36,739 nt of DNA from Gammaproteobacteria bacterium Ga0077554 (GCA_001464585.1 LNFF01000030.1:1-36739), one strand, 5' to 3'; shown: positions 1-8,888, numbered from the stretch's first letter. Numbers and translations are program-made. The notes: generated by a model from the letters alone, not told the origin.

Positions 1-28
1 CATCGCCGCCACATTTCGGACAATCCAT
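1..28 (-). CDS. N-terminus of a zinc-ribbon protein, probably a transposase (runs off the window)
   Basis: Only the first nine codons are visible: MDCPKCGGD. The Cys-x-x-Cys-Gly pattern at the very start is what zinc-ribbon transposase subunits (IS1 InsA type, IS1595 type) and other small zinc-ribbon proteins look like. A strong ribosome binding site (GGGAGG, five bases before the ATG) supports the start. The gene begins about 70 bases from the point where the neighbouring AAA ATPase reading frame loses its expected sequence, which fits an insertion sequence lying mostly left of the window. The transposase identity is inference from nine residues and position. Confidence 0.35.
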
Positions 29-87
29 CGCAACCTCCCGCCACCAATAAATGATTGTCCGGCTATTATAATAATATCTATATTAGA

Positions 88-276
88 TTAGCAATGCCTA
101 TTTTTAACGGAGCGATGCGGTTCGCTCATGCCTGGCGCTAGGTCAAGCGTCTCCAAGACGGTAGTTTTACCGGAGTTATTCGCGCCAACAAACAGGTTAA
201 ATCCACGTTCAAGTCTTATCTTCCGTGGCTCCCAGAAGCACTTGTAATTCTCAATTTCAATGGATTGAATATGCAT
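88..276 (-). pseudogene. Truncated AAA-family ATPase (RecF/SMC/OLD-like N-terminus)
   Basis: The 62-residue product starts MHIQSIEIENYKCF and contains a Walker A motif, GANNSGKTT, at about residues 32-40. This is the usual beginning of AAA_15/AAA_21 type ATPases, which are normally several hundred residues long and need a Walker B and signature motif absent here. The frame ends in RHC-stop shortly after the conserved-looking EPHRSVKN, so the gene is cut at about position 100. The zinc-ribbon start codon lies 70 bases further on, and insertion of a mobile element is the simplest explanation. No functional ATPase can be made from what remains in the window. Confidence 0.75.
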
Positions 277-551
277 GAAGGTCTCATCCTCTTACTGCGA
301 TTTGGTGCAGCATATGCCGTAGCAGTATTGAGCAATATTGTGCCGGTCTTGCAATGCAACATCACCCATTTGAGATGCATTGCCAAAAGATATGATGTGT
401 TAACGCAAGACTTGGTGCCGTTGTGTGCATATGCCGTTTAACGTATGATGAAAACCTGCCTTTTGGACACGCATTGCGTGTGCCATGGGTAGATAATCAA
501 TTTTTTTACCCACGTAAACTGCGTCGTGAATAAGCAATAGGTGTGTTAGGC

Positions 552-1643
552 TCATGTTGGGGTTCCCGGCCTTGCATTCACATTGAGCAGCAGTTCATAC
601 AGCGCATCATTCAGGTAGTAGTTGTCTTTGCCCAGCTTGTGTTTGGAGAGCAGTCCTATGCGTACCGCTTCGTCGAGATATTTGGCTGCGGTTTTACGGG
701 TGATTTGCAAGTCGCTCGTCACAAACTCAATCTTGGTGTAGGGGTGGCGGAATAAATTGTTAATCAGCTCCTGGCTGTAAACCTTGGGCAGCTGCTCGCG
801 CAGTGTGTGCTTGTGCCGCTGCATCAAGGCGACGATGCCAATAGTCAGCTCAGTAGTTTGGCGCGAGGTTTGTTCCACGCCGTCCAGCATGTACAGCAGC
901 CAGTCTTCCCAGTTGCCCGTGTCACGGGTAGCCTGCAGCAGGCGGTAGTAGTCGGCTTTGTTTTGGTTGATGTAGCGGCTTAAATATAGCACGGGGCTGC
1001 CCAGTAAACCGTGTTGCACCAGATACAGGATGTTAATGATGCGGCCGGTTCTGCCATTGCCGTCGTAGAAGGGGTGGATGCTTTCAAATTGGTGATGGAT
1101 CACCGCCATTTTGGTGAGCGCGTCCCAGTCACACAAATCGTCTTCATTGATGAAGCGCTCCAGATTAGTCATCAGGGCAATGATTTCATCGGGGTGTTGC
1201 GGCGGGGTGTATACGGTTGCGCCAGTGAGGCCATTTTTCAGCGCGGTGCCCGGCAGCTTGCGGAAGCCCGCGCGGCTTTCTTCGATGCAGGCTTGTATTT
1301 CCAGTATGTCATTGTTGGAGAGTAGTCCAGTGCGTTTGACCTGCTCAAAACCGTTGCGCAAGGCGGTGGCGTAGTTATGTACTTCTTTCGCCGCCACGGT
1401 GACAAAGTGCCGTGCAATGCTGTCGCTACGGTACAGGTCATCGTGGGTGGTGATGATGTTTTCAATCGCGGAACTGTCTTTGGCTTCCTGCAAAGACAGC
1501 GTGCTGATGAGAATGCTCTGGTTGGGAATGCCGGCAACCACGCCTTTCAGCTCCGCAAGTGCCTGATGTGCCTTGGCGAGTTTTTTCAATACCGCCCTGG
1601 TTTCGATGTCTTGGGTTAGCGGCAAGAGGTTTATTTGGCTCAT
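552..1643 (-). CDS. Fic-domain protein (class II, predicted AMP-transferase)
   Basis: This 363-residue protein has the Fic core motif HPFYDGNGRTGR at residues 190-201, with the catalytic His190 and the phosphate-binding DGNGR loop. Fic enzymes usually transfer AMP from ATP to a hydroxyl of a target protein. The N-terminal segment carries SSAIEN (57-62), matching the inhibitory-helix motif [S/T]xxxE[G/N] of class II Fic proteins, so self-inhibition is expected. The C-terminus (about 290-355) looks like a winged helix, the usual arrangement of Fic proteins with a Fic_N region. Its ATG overlaps by ATGA the stop of a degenerate upstream ORF, so it was once translationally coupled to that gene. 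Lone Fic genes often sit in restriction-modification or toxin-type accessory loci, which fits the damaged genes around it. The target is unknown. Confidence 0.93.
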   Translation of the reverse strand: MSQINLLPLTQDIETRAVLKKLAKAHQALAELKGVVAGIPNQSILISTLSLQEAKDSSAIENIITTHDDLYRSDSIARHFVTVAAKEVHNYATALRNGFEQVKRTGLLSNNDILEIQACIEESRAGFRKLPGTALKNGLTGATVYTPPQHPDEIIALMTNLERFINEDDLCDWDALTKMAVIHHQFESIHPFYDGNGRTGRIINILYLVQHGLLGSPVLYLSRYINQNKADYYRLLQATRDTGNWEDWLLYMLDGVEQTSRQTTELTIGIVALMQRHKHTLREQLPKVYSQELINNLFRHPYTKIEFVTSDLQITRKTAAKYLDEAVRIGLLSKHKLGKDNYYLNDALYELLLNVNARPGTPT

Positions 1644-1791
1644 AGCTGAAATCCCATCTTATTCAGGTGCGTTTCCACCTCCGCGCTCAGGCTTGCGACT
1701 TCACTGGTCAGCATGGGCGCGGGGTTTCGTAGCGTTTGGTGTCGTGGTCAATAGCCATGTTATCAATATCACGGTAAAGTGGGGAGACCAT
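1640..1791 (-). pseudogene. Frameshifted small ORF coupled to the Fic gene
   Basis: From ATG at 1791 the frame reads MVSPLYRDIDNMAIDHDTKR and then YETPRPC before a stop near 1713. One added base in the run of Cs near 1717 would join it to a second frame, MLTSEVASLSAEV and so on, ending in HLNKMGFQL. Its TGA overlaps the Fic ATG (ATGA). The corrected product would be about 50 residues. It may be a small partner of the Fic protein or the tail of a larger gene such as a type I restriction-modification subunit; I do not recognise the family. A sequencing or assembly error in the C run is an alternative to real decay. Confidence 0.5.
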
Positions 1792-1896
1792 GGTTGTCCT
1801 TACCTGCTAAATTGATACGTTAAACAGGCTCGGACTCGGGTCTTGCTATTTCTCTGGCACCGGTGCGAGTAATCAAATGCTACGAACGGCGGTATA

Positions 1897-1938
1897 CATA
1901 GCGACATAAATCGTATCTGGCGAATTTATGTCGCTATG
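1897..1938 (-). terminator. 15-bp perfect hairpin just downstream of the pdh operon
   Basis: Arms at 1897-1911 and 1924-1938 are perfectly complementary over 15 bp, with a 12-base loop. The hairpin begins about ten bases after the stop codon of the E2-E3 gene, the position expected for a transcript-end structure. No T run follows on the minus strand, so it may instead be an mRNA-stabilising hairpin or a palindromic repeat. Confidence 0.45.
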
Positions 1939-1947
1939 CAGGGTTTT

Positions 1948-4900
1948 CTATTTCCCCGCCACTTTCTGACTACGCCGTAACCGCGACAACAACCGCCGCG
2001 CCATTTCGCCGAACATTTCGGTTTGGGTGGGGTGCGGATGAATGGCGTGCGCCACTTGTGAGAGGGTCATGTTGCCGGAGACCATCATGACCGCTTCGCC
2101 GATCAGGGTGTCGGCATGGTCGGCGAGAAAGTGCACGCCGATGATGCGTTGGCTGGTTTTGTCGGCGACGATCTTGATCAGGCCTTGGGTTTCGGCGGTG
2201 ATCATGGCTTTGGCGTCGATGCTCATGGGCATTTTCACTTCGGCGGCGTCGATGCCGCGCGCCTTGGCTTGATCCACCGACAGGCCAACAAACGCGGCTT
2301 GCGGACGGGTGAAGATCACGCCGCAGTCTTTGTCCTGATCGTACTTTGCATCTTCACCCAAAATGGTGGACGCGGCCACGCGGCCTTGATGACCGGCGGT
2401 ATGGGCGAGCATGTAGCCGCCGATCACATCACCCACGGCAAAGATGTGCGGCACGCTGGTGCGGCCACGCGCATCGGCTTTGATGACGTGGTTGTCTACG
2501 GCTACGCCTGCGGCTTCCAGCTTGAGCGGGGCGAGCGCCGGGCGCTTGCCGGTGGCCATCAGCACGTAGTCGCAACTGAACGCCTGTGCGGCGCCCTGGT
2601 CGTCCTGATAGGCGATGGTCATGTCGCCCGCCTTGCCTTTGATCTGCTGGATCTTGACGGAGGTGTGGACGGTCAGGCGTGGGTCGCTGTTAATAATCGC
2701 GGTGAGGCTTTTGGCGATTTCCGGTTCGACTTCGGCGAGAATGCGGTCGCGGCCTTCCAGCAGCAGCACTTCCGTGCCGAAATCCTGGAAGATCTGCGCC
2801 ATTTCCAGGCCGATGGCGCCGCCACCGATAATGCCGAGGCGCTTGGGCGCCTTGGTGAGATTCCAGATCGTGTCGGAGGTCAGTACGCCGCCGCTATTCA
2901 ATCCAGTGTCTGCGCCGGGAATCGGCGGTACAAAGGGCGGGGCGCCGGTGGCGATGACGGCGCAGCCGAAGCTAAGGTGTTCGCCCTTGGAGGCGTCGCC
3001 CTGCGGTGCTCGTGCATGCGGGTCTTTGCTGTTGCCGGAGGTGTCGATAAAAATCCGGTGGTCGCTTTCAAACCAGGCAAATCCCTGGATCACCTTGATT
3101 TTCACGCCGGTGTCGGTCTTCAGCGCCATCTCGCCACGGGTTTGCAGCACGTGACGGCGGGTTTTTTCCAGTGCATCCCAGTTGAGCTTGGTTTGGGTGG
3201 TGCCTTCCACGCCCAGATGGGCGTCGTGGACGCGGTCACGCATGCGGTCAGCCGCTGCGCGCCAGGCCTTGGAGGGGATGCAGCCGCGCCACAGGCACTC
3301 GCCGCCGGGTAACGGTGAGTCGTTGATCATGGCGACCTTGATGCCGTGTTCAGCCAGCTCGCGGGCGCAATCTTCGCCGCCCGGGCCGCCGCCAATGACG
3401 ATGACGTCATAGTCCCATTTGCCTTCGGGAATACCGTGGGCTATGACGGCGACGCCTTCAGTAGTTGTGGCGCCCATCCATTCATCGGGGTTTTCGATAT
3501 GCTGCTTCAGGGTGTTGAGGTACATTGCCACCTCGGCTCCGTTAGCGACACGATGATCGGCAGTGATGGTGAGCGGCATGCCCTGCGCGCCCGCCGAAGA
3601 AATGGCCAGAATCGCCGCTGTGCCCGGGGTGGGAATGGCGTCGAAATAACTCACGCCCAACATGCCCATGTTGGATACCATGAAGGTCGGATTGGCGTAT
3701 TCTTCGGGCTTGAGACGGCGCACGCGGGCGCGCGCCACCAGATCTTTCCACGACGCATCCAGATCTTCCAGGCTGCGGGATTCGCAATGGCGCAACACCG
3801 GCACCACCAGCCCGCCACCATCGGCAGACACGGCCATGCCGATGTCCACCACATCGCGTTCCACCAGTTTGTCCACCGGCTGGTAAGCCCAGTTGAGCGT
3901 GGGGTGTTTCTTCATCGCCAGTGCGCAGGCCTTGGCGATGGCGACGGTGAGCGACACACCTTTTTTCTTCGATGCCTTGATTAAAGCGTCGGGTTTGGCA
4001 TTGACTGTCACATGGAATGTCGGCATGGTCAGCGAGGCCGTCATGGAATGGCTGACCGCGCGCTCCATGGCATTCATGGCGCGACCGTGGCCGGGCACCT
4101 GAATTTCGGACATGGCATGTGCGGCGGGTTGACGCGCAATCTCGGTAGGCCGCTCGATGGGTTGGGCATTTAGTACATCGTGACCCACGATAACACCCGT
4201 GGGGCCGCTGCCGCGCAGGTTGTTGAGATTAACGTGCAACGCGCCCGCCAGTTTACGCGCATAGGGTGTGGCGTGTTTGTTGTCGGGGCGCGGCGCGGGT
4301 GCGGCGCCTGTGTCGGGTTTTGGCTGATGTGCGGCAGGTTGCGTCGTTGCGTTTGTAATGGCAGTGGCAGCGTGAGCCGTTGCATGTGCAGCGTTGGCAC
4401 CGCTGTTGGTTTGGGCTGTGGCGCTGGTTTGGGTCAGGGCAGTAATAACCTGTTCGGGCTTTTCTACCAGATAAGCGAGTGCGCCGCCCACCGGCACGAT
4501 GCTGTCCACGGCCGCAATCGGGCCGGACAGATAACCGTCGCGGAACACTTCGACATCCATAATCGCCTTGTCGGTTTCCACCTGCGCCACGATGTCGCCG
4601 CGCTCGATTTTATCACCGGGATTTTTGCTCCAGCTCACCATCACACCTTCCGTCATGGTGTCGGAAAGCTGCGGCATCTTGATGGTGTGCAGCGCACCCG
4701 TGGGTTCGGTATTTACGTTAGGTTGCACTGTCGATGACATAGTTGCGGCGGCCGTTTCCGGCGCATCTGTGGGCACACGCGGCGCCATCGTGGCAGTGCC
4801 ACTCACTACCTCTGCGGCGCTGGCAACGATATACGCCATGGCACCGCCCACAGGCACCACGCTATCCGGCGCGACCAGCGGACCCGATAAGTAGCCATCG

Positions 4901-5100
4901 CGGAATACTTCCACGTCCATAATGGCCTTGTCGGTTTCAACCGTGGCCACGATGTCGCCACGGTTGATCTGGTCGCCAATCTTTTTTTCCCAACTGACAA
5001 TCACGCCTTCGGTCATGGTGTCGGAAAGCTGGGGCATTTTCACTGCATATTGCTGCATTACGGCGCCATTATTGGATTGGGTATCGGACTCGGCCATCAT
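1948..5100 (-). CDS. Fused dihydrolipoamide acetyltransferase (E2) - dihydrolipoamide dehydrogenase (E3)
   Basis: The 1050-residue protein joins two pyruvate dehydrogenase subunits that are normally separate. Two near-identical lipoyl domains (about 18-93 and 138-213) each carry the lipoylated lysine in ETDKA (Lys58, Lys178). An Ala/Pro/His-rich linker and a peripheral-subunit-binding domain (about 275-310) follow. The E2 catalytic domain (335-542) has His516 in DHRVANG. The E3 part (about 560-1050) has an FAD motif GGGPGG at 570, the redox disulfide CLWRGC (Cys602/Cys607), a second dinucleotide motif GGGAIG and the His-Glu pair HPHPTQTE (His1023, Glu1028). Both activities therefore look possible, although the E2 HxxxDG motif reads HxxxNG. 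The start overlaps pdhB by ATGA. The lipoyl domains would carry acetyl groups from PdhAB to CoA, with the attached E3 reoxidising lipoamide using NAD+. The whole stretch is one uninterrupted frame. Confidence 0.95.
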   Translation of the reverse strand: MMAESDTQSNNGAVMQQYAVKMPQLSDTMTEGVIVSWEKKIGDQINRGDIVATVETDKAIMDVEVFRDGYLSGPLVAPDSVVPVGGAMAYIVASAAEVVSGTATMAPRVPTDAPETAAATMSSTVQPNVNTEPTGALHTIKMPQLSDTMTEGVMVSWSKNPGDKIERGDIVAQVETDKAIMDVEVFRDGYLSGPIAAVDSIVPVGGALAYLVEKPEQVITALTQTSATAQTNSGANAAHATAHAATAITNATTQPAAHQPKPDTGAAPAPRPDNKHATPYARKLAGALHVNLNNLRGSGPTGVIVGHDVLNAQPIERPTEIARQPAAHAMSEIQVPGHGRAMNAMERAVSHSMTASLTMPTFHVTVNAKPDALIKASKKKGVSLTVAIAKACALAMKKHPTLNWAYQPVDKLVERDVVDIGMAVSADGGGLVVPVLRHCESRSLEDLDASWKDLVARARVRRLKPEEYANPTFMVSNMGMLGVSYFDAIPTPGTAAILAISSAGAQGMPLTITADHRVANGAEVAMYLNTLKQHIENPDEWMGATTTEGVAVIAHGIPEGKWDYDVIVIGGGPGGEDCARELAEHGIKVAMINDSPLPGGECLWRGCIPSKAWRAAADRMRDRVHDAHLGVEGTTQTKLNWDALEKTRRHVLQTRGEMALKTDTGVKIKVIQGFAWFESDHRIFIDTSGNSKDPHARAPQGDASKGEHLSFGCAVIATGAPPFVPPIPGADTGLNSGGVLTSDTIWNLTKAPKRLGIIGGGAIGLEMAQIFQDFGTEVLLLEGRDRILAEVEPEIAKSLTAIINSDPRLTVHTSVKIQQIKGKAGDMTIAYQDDQGAAQAFSCDYVLMATGKRPALAPLKLEAAGVAVDNHVIKADARGRTSVPHIFAVGDVIGGYMLAHTAGHQGRVAASTILGEDAKYDQDKDCGVIFTRPQAAFVGLSVDQAKARGIDAAEVKMPMSIDAKAMITAETQGLIKIVADKTSQRIIGVHFLADHADTLIGEAVMMVSGNMTLSQVAHAIHPHPTQTEMFGEMARRLLSRLRRSQKVAGK

Positions 5101-6080
5101 GATTTTCCAAACATCTTTAACACCGCGTGCACCACATCTTTCGAACTGGGGACAGCCGCTTTTTCCAAGGTGTGATTGTAAGGGATCGGCACGTTCTTCG
5201 CGGACACCCGCACCGGCGCTGCATCCAGTTCAAAAAAACATTCTTCGTTGATGATGGCCATCACTTCTGAGCCGACGCCGACAGCCGCTTCCGCTTCTTC
5301 AGCAATCAGGGCGCGGTGGGTTTTGCTCACAGATGCCTTGATGCCGGCACGGTCCAGCGGGCTCAGCGAAAAAAGATCTATTACTTCGCAATCAATACCA
5401 TGATGCGTGGCTAGAAACTCTGCGGCCTGCAAGCACCAATGCACCGAGATGTTATAACCAAACAAGGTAATGTCACGGCCCGCGCGCGCAACTTCAGAAC
5501 CCTCCAGCGGATGGAAATATTCGCCGTCAGGCACTTCGCCTTTCATGTTGTACATCAGTTCATGTTCGTAGATGAACACCGGATCATCGCAACGTACCGC
5601 TGATTTCAGCAAACCATACGCCTGCCGCGCATTGGACGGCGTGACTACGCGCAAGCCGACCACACCCATAAATACTTTTTCCATGCGTGCCGAGTGCTGC
5701 GCGCCCAACTGGTGCGCGGTGCCGCCGGGCGAGCGAATCACCACCGGCGCCGTGAGCTGACCGCCCGACATGTAACGCACTTTGGCGGCGGAATTGAAGA
5801 TCTGATCCATCGCCAGCCAGGCAAAGTTGACCGACATCAATTCAATGATGGGACGCACGCCAATGAAAGACGCGCCGATGCCCAGGCCGGTAAAGCCGTT
5901 TTCGGAAATGGGCGTGTCCATAATGCGTTCCGGGCCGTATTTATCGTATAAGCCTTTAGTGGCTTTGTACGTGCCACCGGCGACGCCCACGTCTTCGCCC
6001 ATCACAATCACCAGCGGGTCGCGCGCCAACTCTTCATCGTGCGCGCGTTGCAATGCTTCCCAATACATAATGATCGCCAT
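5097..6080 (-). CDS. pdhB: Pyruvate dehydrogenase E1 component, beta subunit
   Basis: This 327-residue protein matches the transketolase-type beta subunit of alpha2beta2 E1 enzymes. It begins MAIIMYWEALQRAHDEELAR and has MGEDVGVAGGTYKATKG at about 27-43. The conserved glutamate that activates thiamine diphosphate lies in DTPISE. With PdhA it decarboxylates pyruvate and transfers the acetyl group to the lipoyl domains of E2. A branched-chain or acetoin E1 beta is possible by family, but the coupled E2-E3 gene and the paired alpha subunit favour pyruvate. It overlaps pdhA by one base (TAATG) and the E2-E3 gene by four, indicating translational coupling through the operon. Confidence 0.92.
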   Translation of the reverse strand: MAIIMYWEALQRAHDEELARDPLVIVMGEDVGVAGGTYKATKGLYDKYGPERIMDTPISENGFTGLGIGASFIGVRPIIELMSVNFAWLAMDQIFNSAAKVRYMSGGQLTAPVVIRSPGGTAHQLGAQHSARMEKVFMGVVGLRVVTPSNARQAYGLLKSAVRCDDPVFIYEHELMYNMKGEVPDGEYFHPLEGSEVARAGRDITLFGYNISVHWCLQAAEFLATHHGIDCEVIDLFSLSPLDRAGIKASVSKTHRALIAEEAEAAVGVGSEVMAIINEECFFELDAAPVRVSAKNVPIPYNHTLEKAAVPSSKDVVHAVLKMFGKS

Positions 6081-7096
6081 TAACGTGCTCCCCTATTTAG
6101 ATTAGGGGTCATATCAGCACGGACATAAGGATCGTTTTCGGCAAGCACATATTTTTCCAGTTCAGTGACCACGGGTTCAGGGGACTCTTCAGCAAATTTA
6201 ATGATCTGGTTTTCGATCTGGTCGAGAATCTCGGTGTCCATGGATTTGTAAACTTCCAGTGATAGGATGCCGGCTTCAATCAGGCGGTCACGCAATATGA
6301 TAATCGGATCGCGCTTGCTCCACATGCGCTCTTCATCTTTGGCGCGGTAGGCGTTGGAGTCCGACATCGAGTGGCCGCGATAACGGTAGGTCATCAGCTC
6401 CAGAAAATACGGACCCTTGCCGGAGCGCACATGATCCACGGCTATTTTGGCGGCGTCATAGACGATCTCTACGTCCTGACCATCAACCTGCGTGGCGGGA
6501 ATGCCATAACCACTGACGCGTTTATATTGCTCAATCACTGCGGTTGAGCGGTCGATGCGTGTGCCGATGCCGTACAGATTATTTTCGCAGACGAACAACA
6601 CCGGCAAATTCCACAGCTTGGCCATGTTCATGGTTTCGTGGAAGGTGCCCTGGTTGTTGGCGGCGTCGCCGAGGAAGCAGATTGAAATCGCATCCGAGCC
6701 TTTCATCTTCAAGCCTTTGGCAATGCCGGCGGCGAGCGGAAACGGGCCACCCACCAGGGCGTAACCGCCCATCATGTGATGCGCTACATCGAAAATGTGC
6801 ATCGAACCGCCGCGCCCCTTGCTGGAGCCGGTTTCCTTGCCATACAGCTCGGCCATGACGGCCTTGGGGTCAGCGCCACACTTGATTGCGTGGATATGAT
6901 CACGGTAACCCGTGATAACATAGTCGTGTCCGGGACGTGCGGCTTCCATGACGCCTTGTGCGCAGGCTTCCTGGCCTGGGTAAAGGTGGAGAAATCCACC
7001 GATCTTGCGCTCCACGTAAGCTTCATAGCAGCGCTCTTCAAAGCGCCGCGCAAACAGCATTTCGCGCAACACCCGTTTTTTGTCGGCGGGCTTCAT
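6080..7096 (-). CDS. pdhA: Pyruvate dehydrogenase E1 component, alpha subunit
   Basis: This 338-residue alpha subunit of a heterotetrameric E1 is the first gene of the operon. The thiamine diphosphate/Mg binding region reads GDAANNQGTFHE and runs to CENN (about 167-200), close to the family GDG...NN motif but with GDA in place of GDG. The loop YRYRGHSMSD that contacts the lipoyl domain is present. A ribosome binding site (AAGGAGT) lies just before the ATG. The 253-bp gap to the divergent aminopeptidase gene at 7350 must hold promoters for both directions, but I could not assign boxes with confidence. Acetoin or branched-chain substrates are the family alternatives. Confidence 0.92.
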   Translation of the reverse strand: MKPADKKRVLREMLFARRFEERCYEAYVERKIGGFLHLYPGQEACAQGVMEAARPGHDYVITGYRDHIHAIKCGADPKAVMAELYGKETGSSKGRGGSMHIFDVAHHMMGGYALVGGPFPLAAGIAKGLKMKGSDAISICFLGDAANNQGTFHETMNMAKLWNLPVLFVCENNLYGIGTRIDRSTAVIEQYKRVSGYGIPATQVDGQDVEIVYDAAKIAVDHVRSGKGPYFLELMTYRYRGHSMSDSNAYRAKDEERMWSKRDPIIILRDRLIEAGILSLEVYKSMDTEILDQIENQIIKFAEESPEPVVTELEKYVLAENDPYVRADMTPNLNRGAR

Positions 7097-7349
7097 GGGA
7101 CTCCTTTGTGTCGTACCTGAAAAATAAAATAAACAAAGCTGAACATCCTGGCGAGCGTGTCAAATAAAGCCAGGCGCATGCAATACGCAGTTTTTGAAAG
7201 ATGTAAAGACCATATTACACTGGTGCTTTTCAATCCAAAAAACACCTTACGGCCGTTTCCCGGACGCCTCAAACGGAATATGATCTGTTTTTTAGAGAAA
7301 TAGGTCAAGGTAAACCACACTTTTTCCATACTTTGCCAGGGGTAATCAG

Positions 7350-8888
7350 GTGACGAAACTCAAAATAAAACAATCTCCAACGCTTCCCGAAGCGGTAGTT
7401 ATGGACGCTCTGGGGCACATAATCATCATTTTGTCGGACACACCCGCAGGCATCGGTTGGCCTGCCACTGATAATGAGTGGCCCTATGCAGACCTGCTCA
7501 AACAGCGCTGGAGCCAGCAAAAAGACAAAGATGATCTGACGCCGTTGACCACTCATTTACCCAATGCGGCAGGCAGCCATGTGACGCTGGCGTGCGTCAA
7601 ACCGGATATCTCGGCCTTTGATCTGCTCACGCTGGCGCGCAAGCTGTGCGGCGCCCAGTTGGGCTACAACCCTTCCGAAGTTATGTTATTGCTGCCTGGG
7701 TTAGATGAGATCCTGGCCTCTCGTATTACCGAAGCTGTGGCAGCTGCACTGTTGGCAGGGGTATTTGCCATGCCCAGCTTCAAGAGCAAGCCACCCAAGC
7801 CCAAGCGACTGGCGACGCTGCATGTCTATGGCGTCGCTGGCGTAAATCTGGAACGCACCTTTGCCGAAGCCGAAGGCAATAACCTGGCGCGCTATCTTAC
7901 TAATCTGCCACCCAATGAGTTGACGCCAGCCATGTACCGTCAACGCATTGCCGAGTTGGCGGAGCAAAATGGCTGGAACATGCACTTTTTTGATAATAAG
8001 GCGCTGCGGCGGCAAAAAGCTGGCGCGTTTCTCGCTGTGGCGCAGGGCAGCGCGGATGATGATGCCGGTATTGTGCAACTGTGCTATCACCCGCCGAAAA
8101 CAACCCGTACCACCGCAAAAATACCCGCCAAGCAGCGTCTCTGTCTGGTCGGCAAGGGTATTTGCTACGATACCGGCGGCAATAATCTCAAGCCTGCCAA
8201 GAACATGTTCGGCATGCATGAAGATATGGAAGGCAGCGCGGTGGCGTTAGGCACACTGCTGGCGCTGACGCGTCTCAAAGTGAATTTTTCCGTACACTGC
8301 TGGCTGGCGCTGGCGCAAAACCACATTGGTCCCAAAGCCTACAAACAGAATGACGTGGTGACCGCCAGCAACGGTGTGACCATTGAAGTCGTGCATACCG
8401 ATGCCGAAGGCCGCATGGTGCTTGCGGATACCCTGGCGATGGCCAGCGCCGAACGGCCGGATCTGATTATTGATTACGCTACATTGACCGGCACCTGTGT
8501 GTATGCGTTGGGTACAAGCTATAGTGGTGCCTTCACTAATCGTGACGAACTGATGTTTGACATCATCCGCGCGGGACGCGACAGCGGCGAACGCGTCTGG
8601 CCGTTTCCCACCGACAGCGATTACGATAAAGAACTTGAAAGCGATATCGCGGATGTTAAGCAATGTGTGCTGGCCGGTGAAGCCGACCATATTCTCGCCG
8701 CGCGTTTTCTGAATCGTTTTGTGCGTGAAGAGGTGCCGTGGTTGCACATTGACCTTTCCGCCTGGAACCATAAAGGTGGCTTGGCGCATATTCCTACTGA
8801 CATTAGCGGCTTTGGTGTGCGTTTTACGTTGAACCTGGTGCTGGATCGGGGGGTGATGGACAAGCACAAAAAAATTGAGGCATCGTGA
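7350..8888 (+). CDS. Leucyl aminopeptidase family protein (M17)
   Basis: This 512-residue protein has the M17 cytosolic aminopeptidase signature. The motif GKGICYDTGG at about 267-276 contains the metal-binding lysine and aspartate, EDMEGSA follows at about 290, and HTDAEGRMVLAD at about 350 contains the Asp and Glu metal ligands. The NLPPNELTP segment before them marks the junction of the N-terminal and catalytic domains. The family removes N-terminal residues from peptides with two divalent metals, usually as a hexamer. The variants YDTGG and EDMEG (most members have FDTGG and DMxGA) place it in a side branch, so substrate preference is uncertain. The start is a GTG preceded by a purine-rich stretch. 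It is divergent from the pdh operon. Confidence 0.88.
   Translation: MTKLKIKQSPTLPEAVVMDALGHIIIILSDTPAGIGWPATDNEWPYADLLKQRWSQQKDKDDLTPLTTHLPNAAGSHVTLACVKPDISAFDLLTLARKLCGAQLGYNPSEVMLLLPGLDEILASRITEAVAAALLAGVFAMPSFKSKPPKPKRLATLHVYGVAGVNLERTFAEAEGNNLARYLTNLPPNELTPAMYRQRIAELAEQNGWNMHFFDNKALRRQKAGAFLAVAQGSADDDAGIVQLCYHPPKTTRTTAKIPAKQRLCLVGKGICYDTGGNNLKPAKNMFGMHEDMEGSAVALGTLLALTRLKVNFSVHCWLALAQNHIGPKAYKQNDVVTASNGVTIEVVHTDAEGRMVLADTLAMASAERPDLIIDYATLTGTCVYALGTSYSGAFTNRDELMFDIIRAGRDSGERVWPFPTDSDYDKELESDIADVKQCVLAGEADHILAARFLNRFVREEVPWLHIDLSAWNHKGGLAHIPTDISGFGVRFTLNLVLDRGVMDKHKKIEAS

Noticed and set aside
467-481. Short inverted repeat ACACGC-ATT-GCGTGT between the AAA and Fic genes
   Set aside because: Only six bp per arm with no T run or promoter context; could be chance.
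2116-3312. 398-codon plus-strand ORF
   Set aside because: It lies entirely antisense to the E2-E3 gene, has His/Gly/Ala-rich shadow composition and no recognisable domain.
4440-5090. Internal DNA duplication as a mobile repeat
   Set aside because: The similarity is the expected duplication of the two lipoyl domains within the coding sequence.
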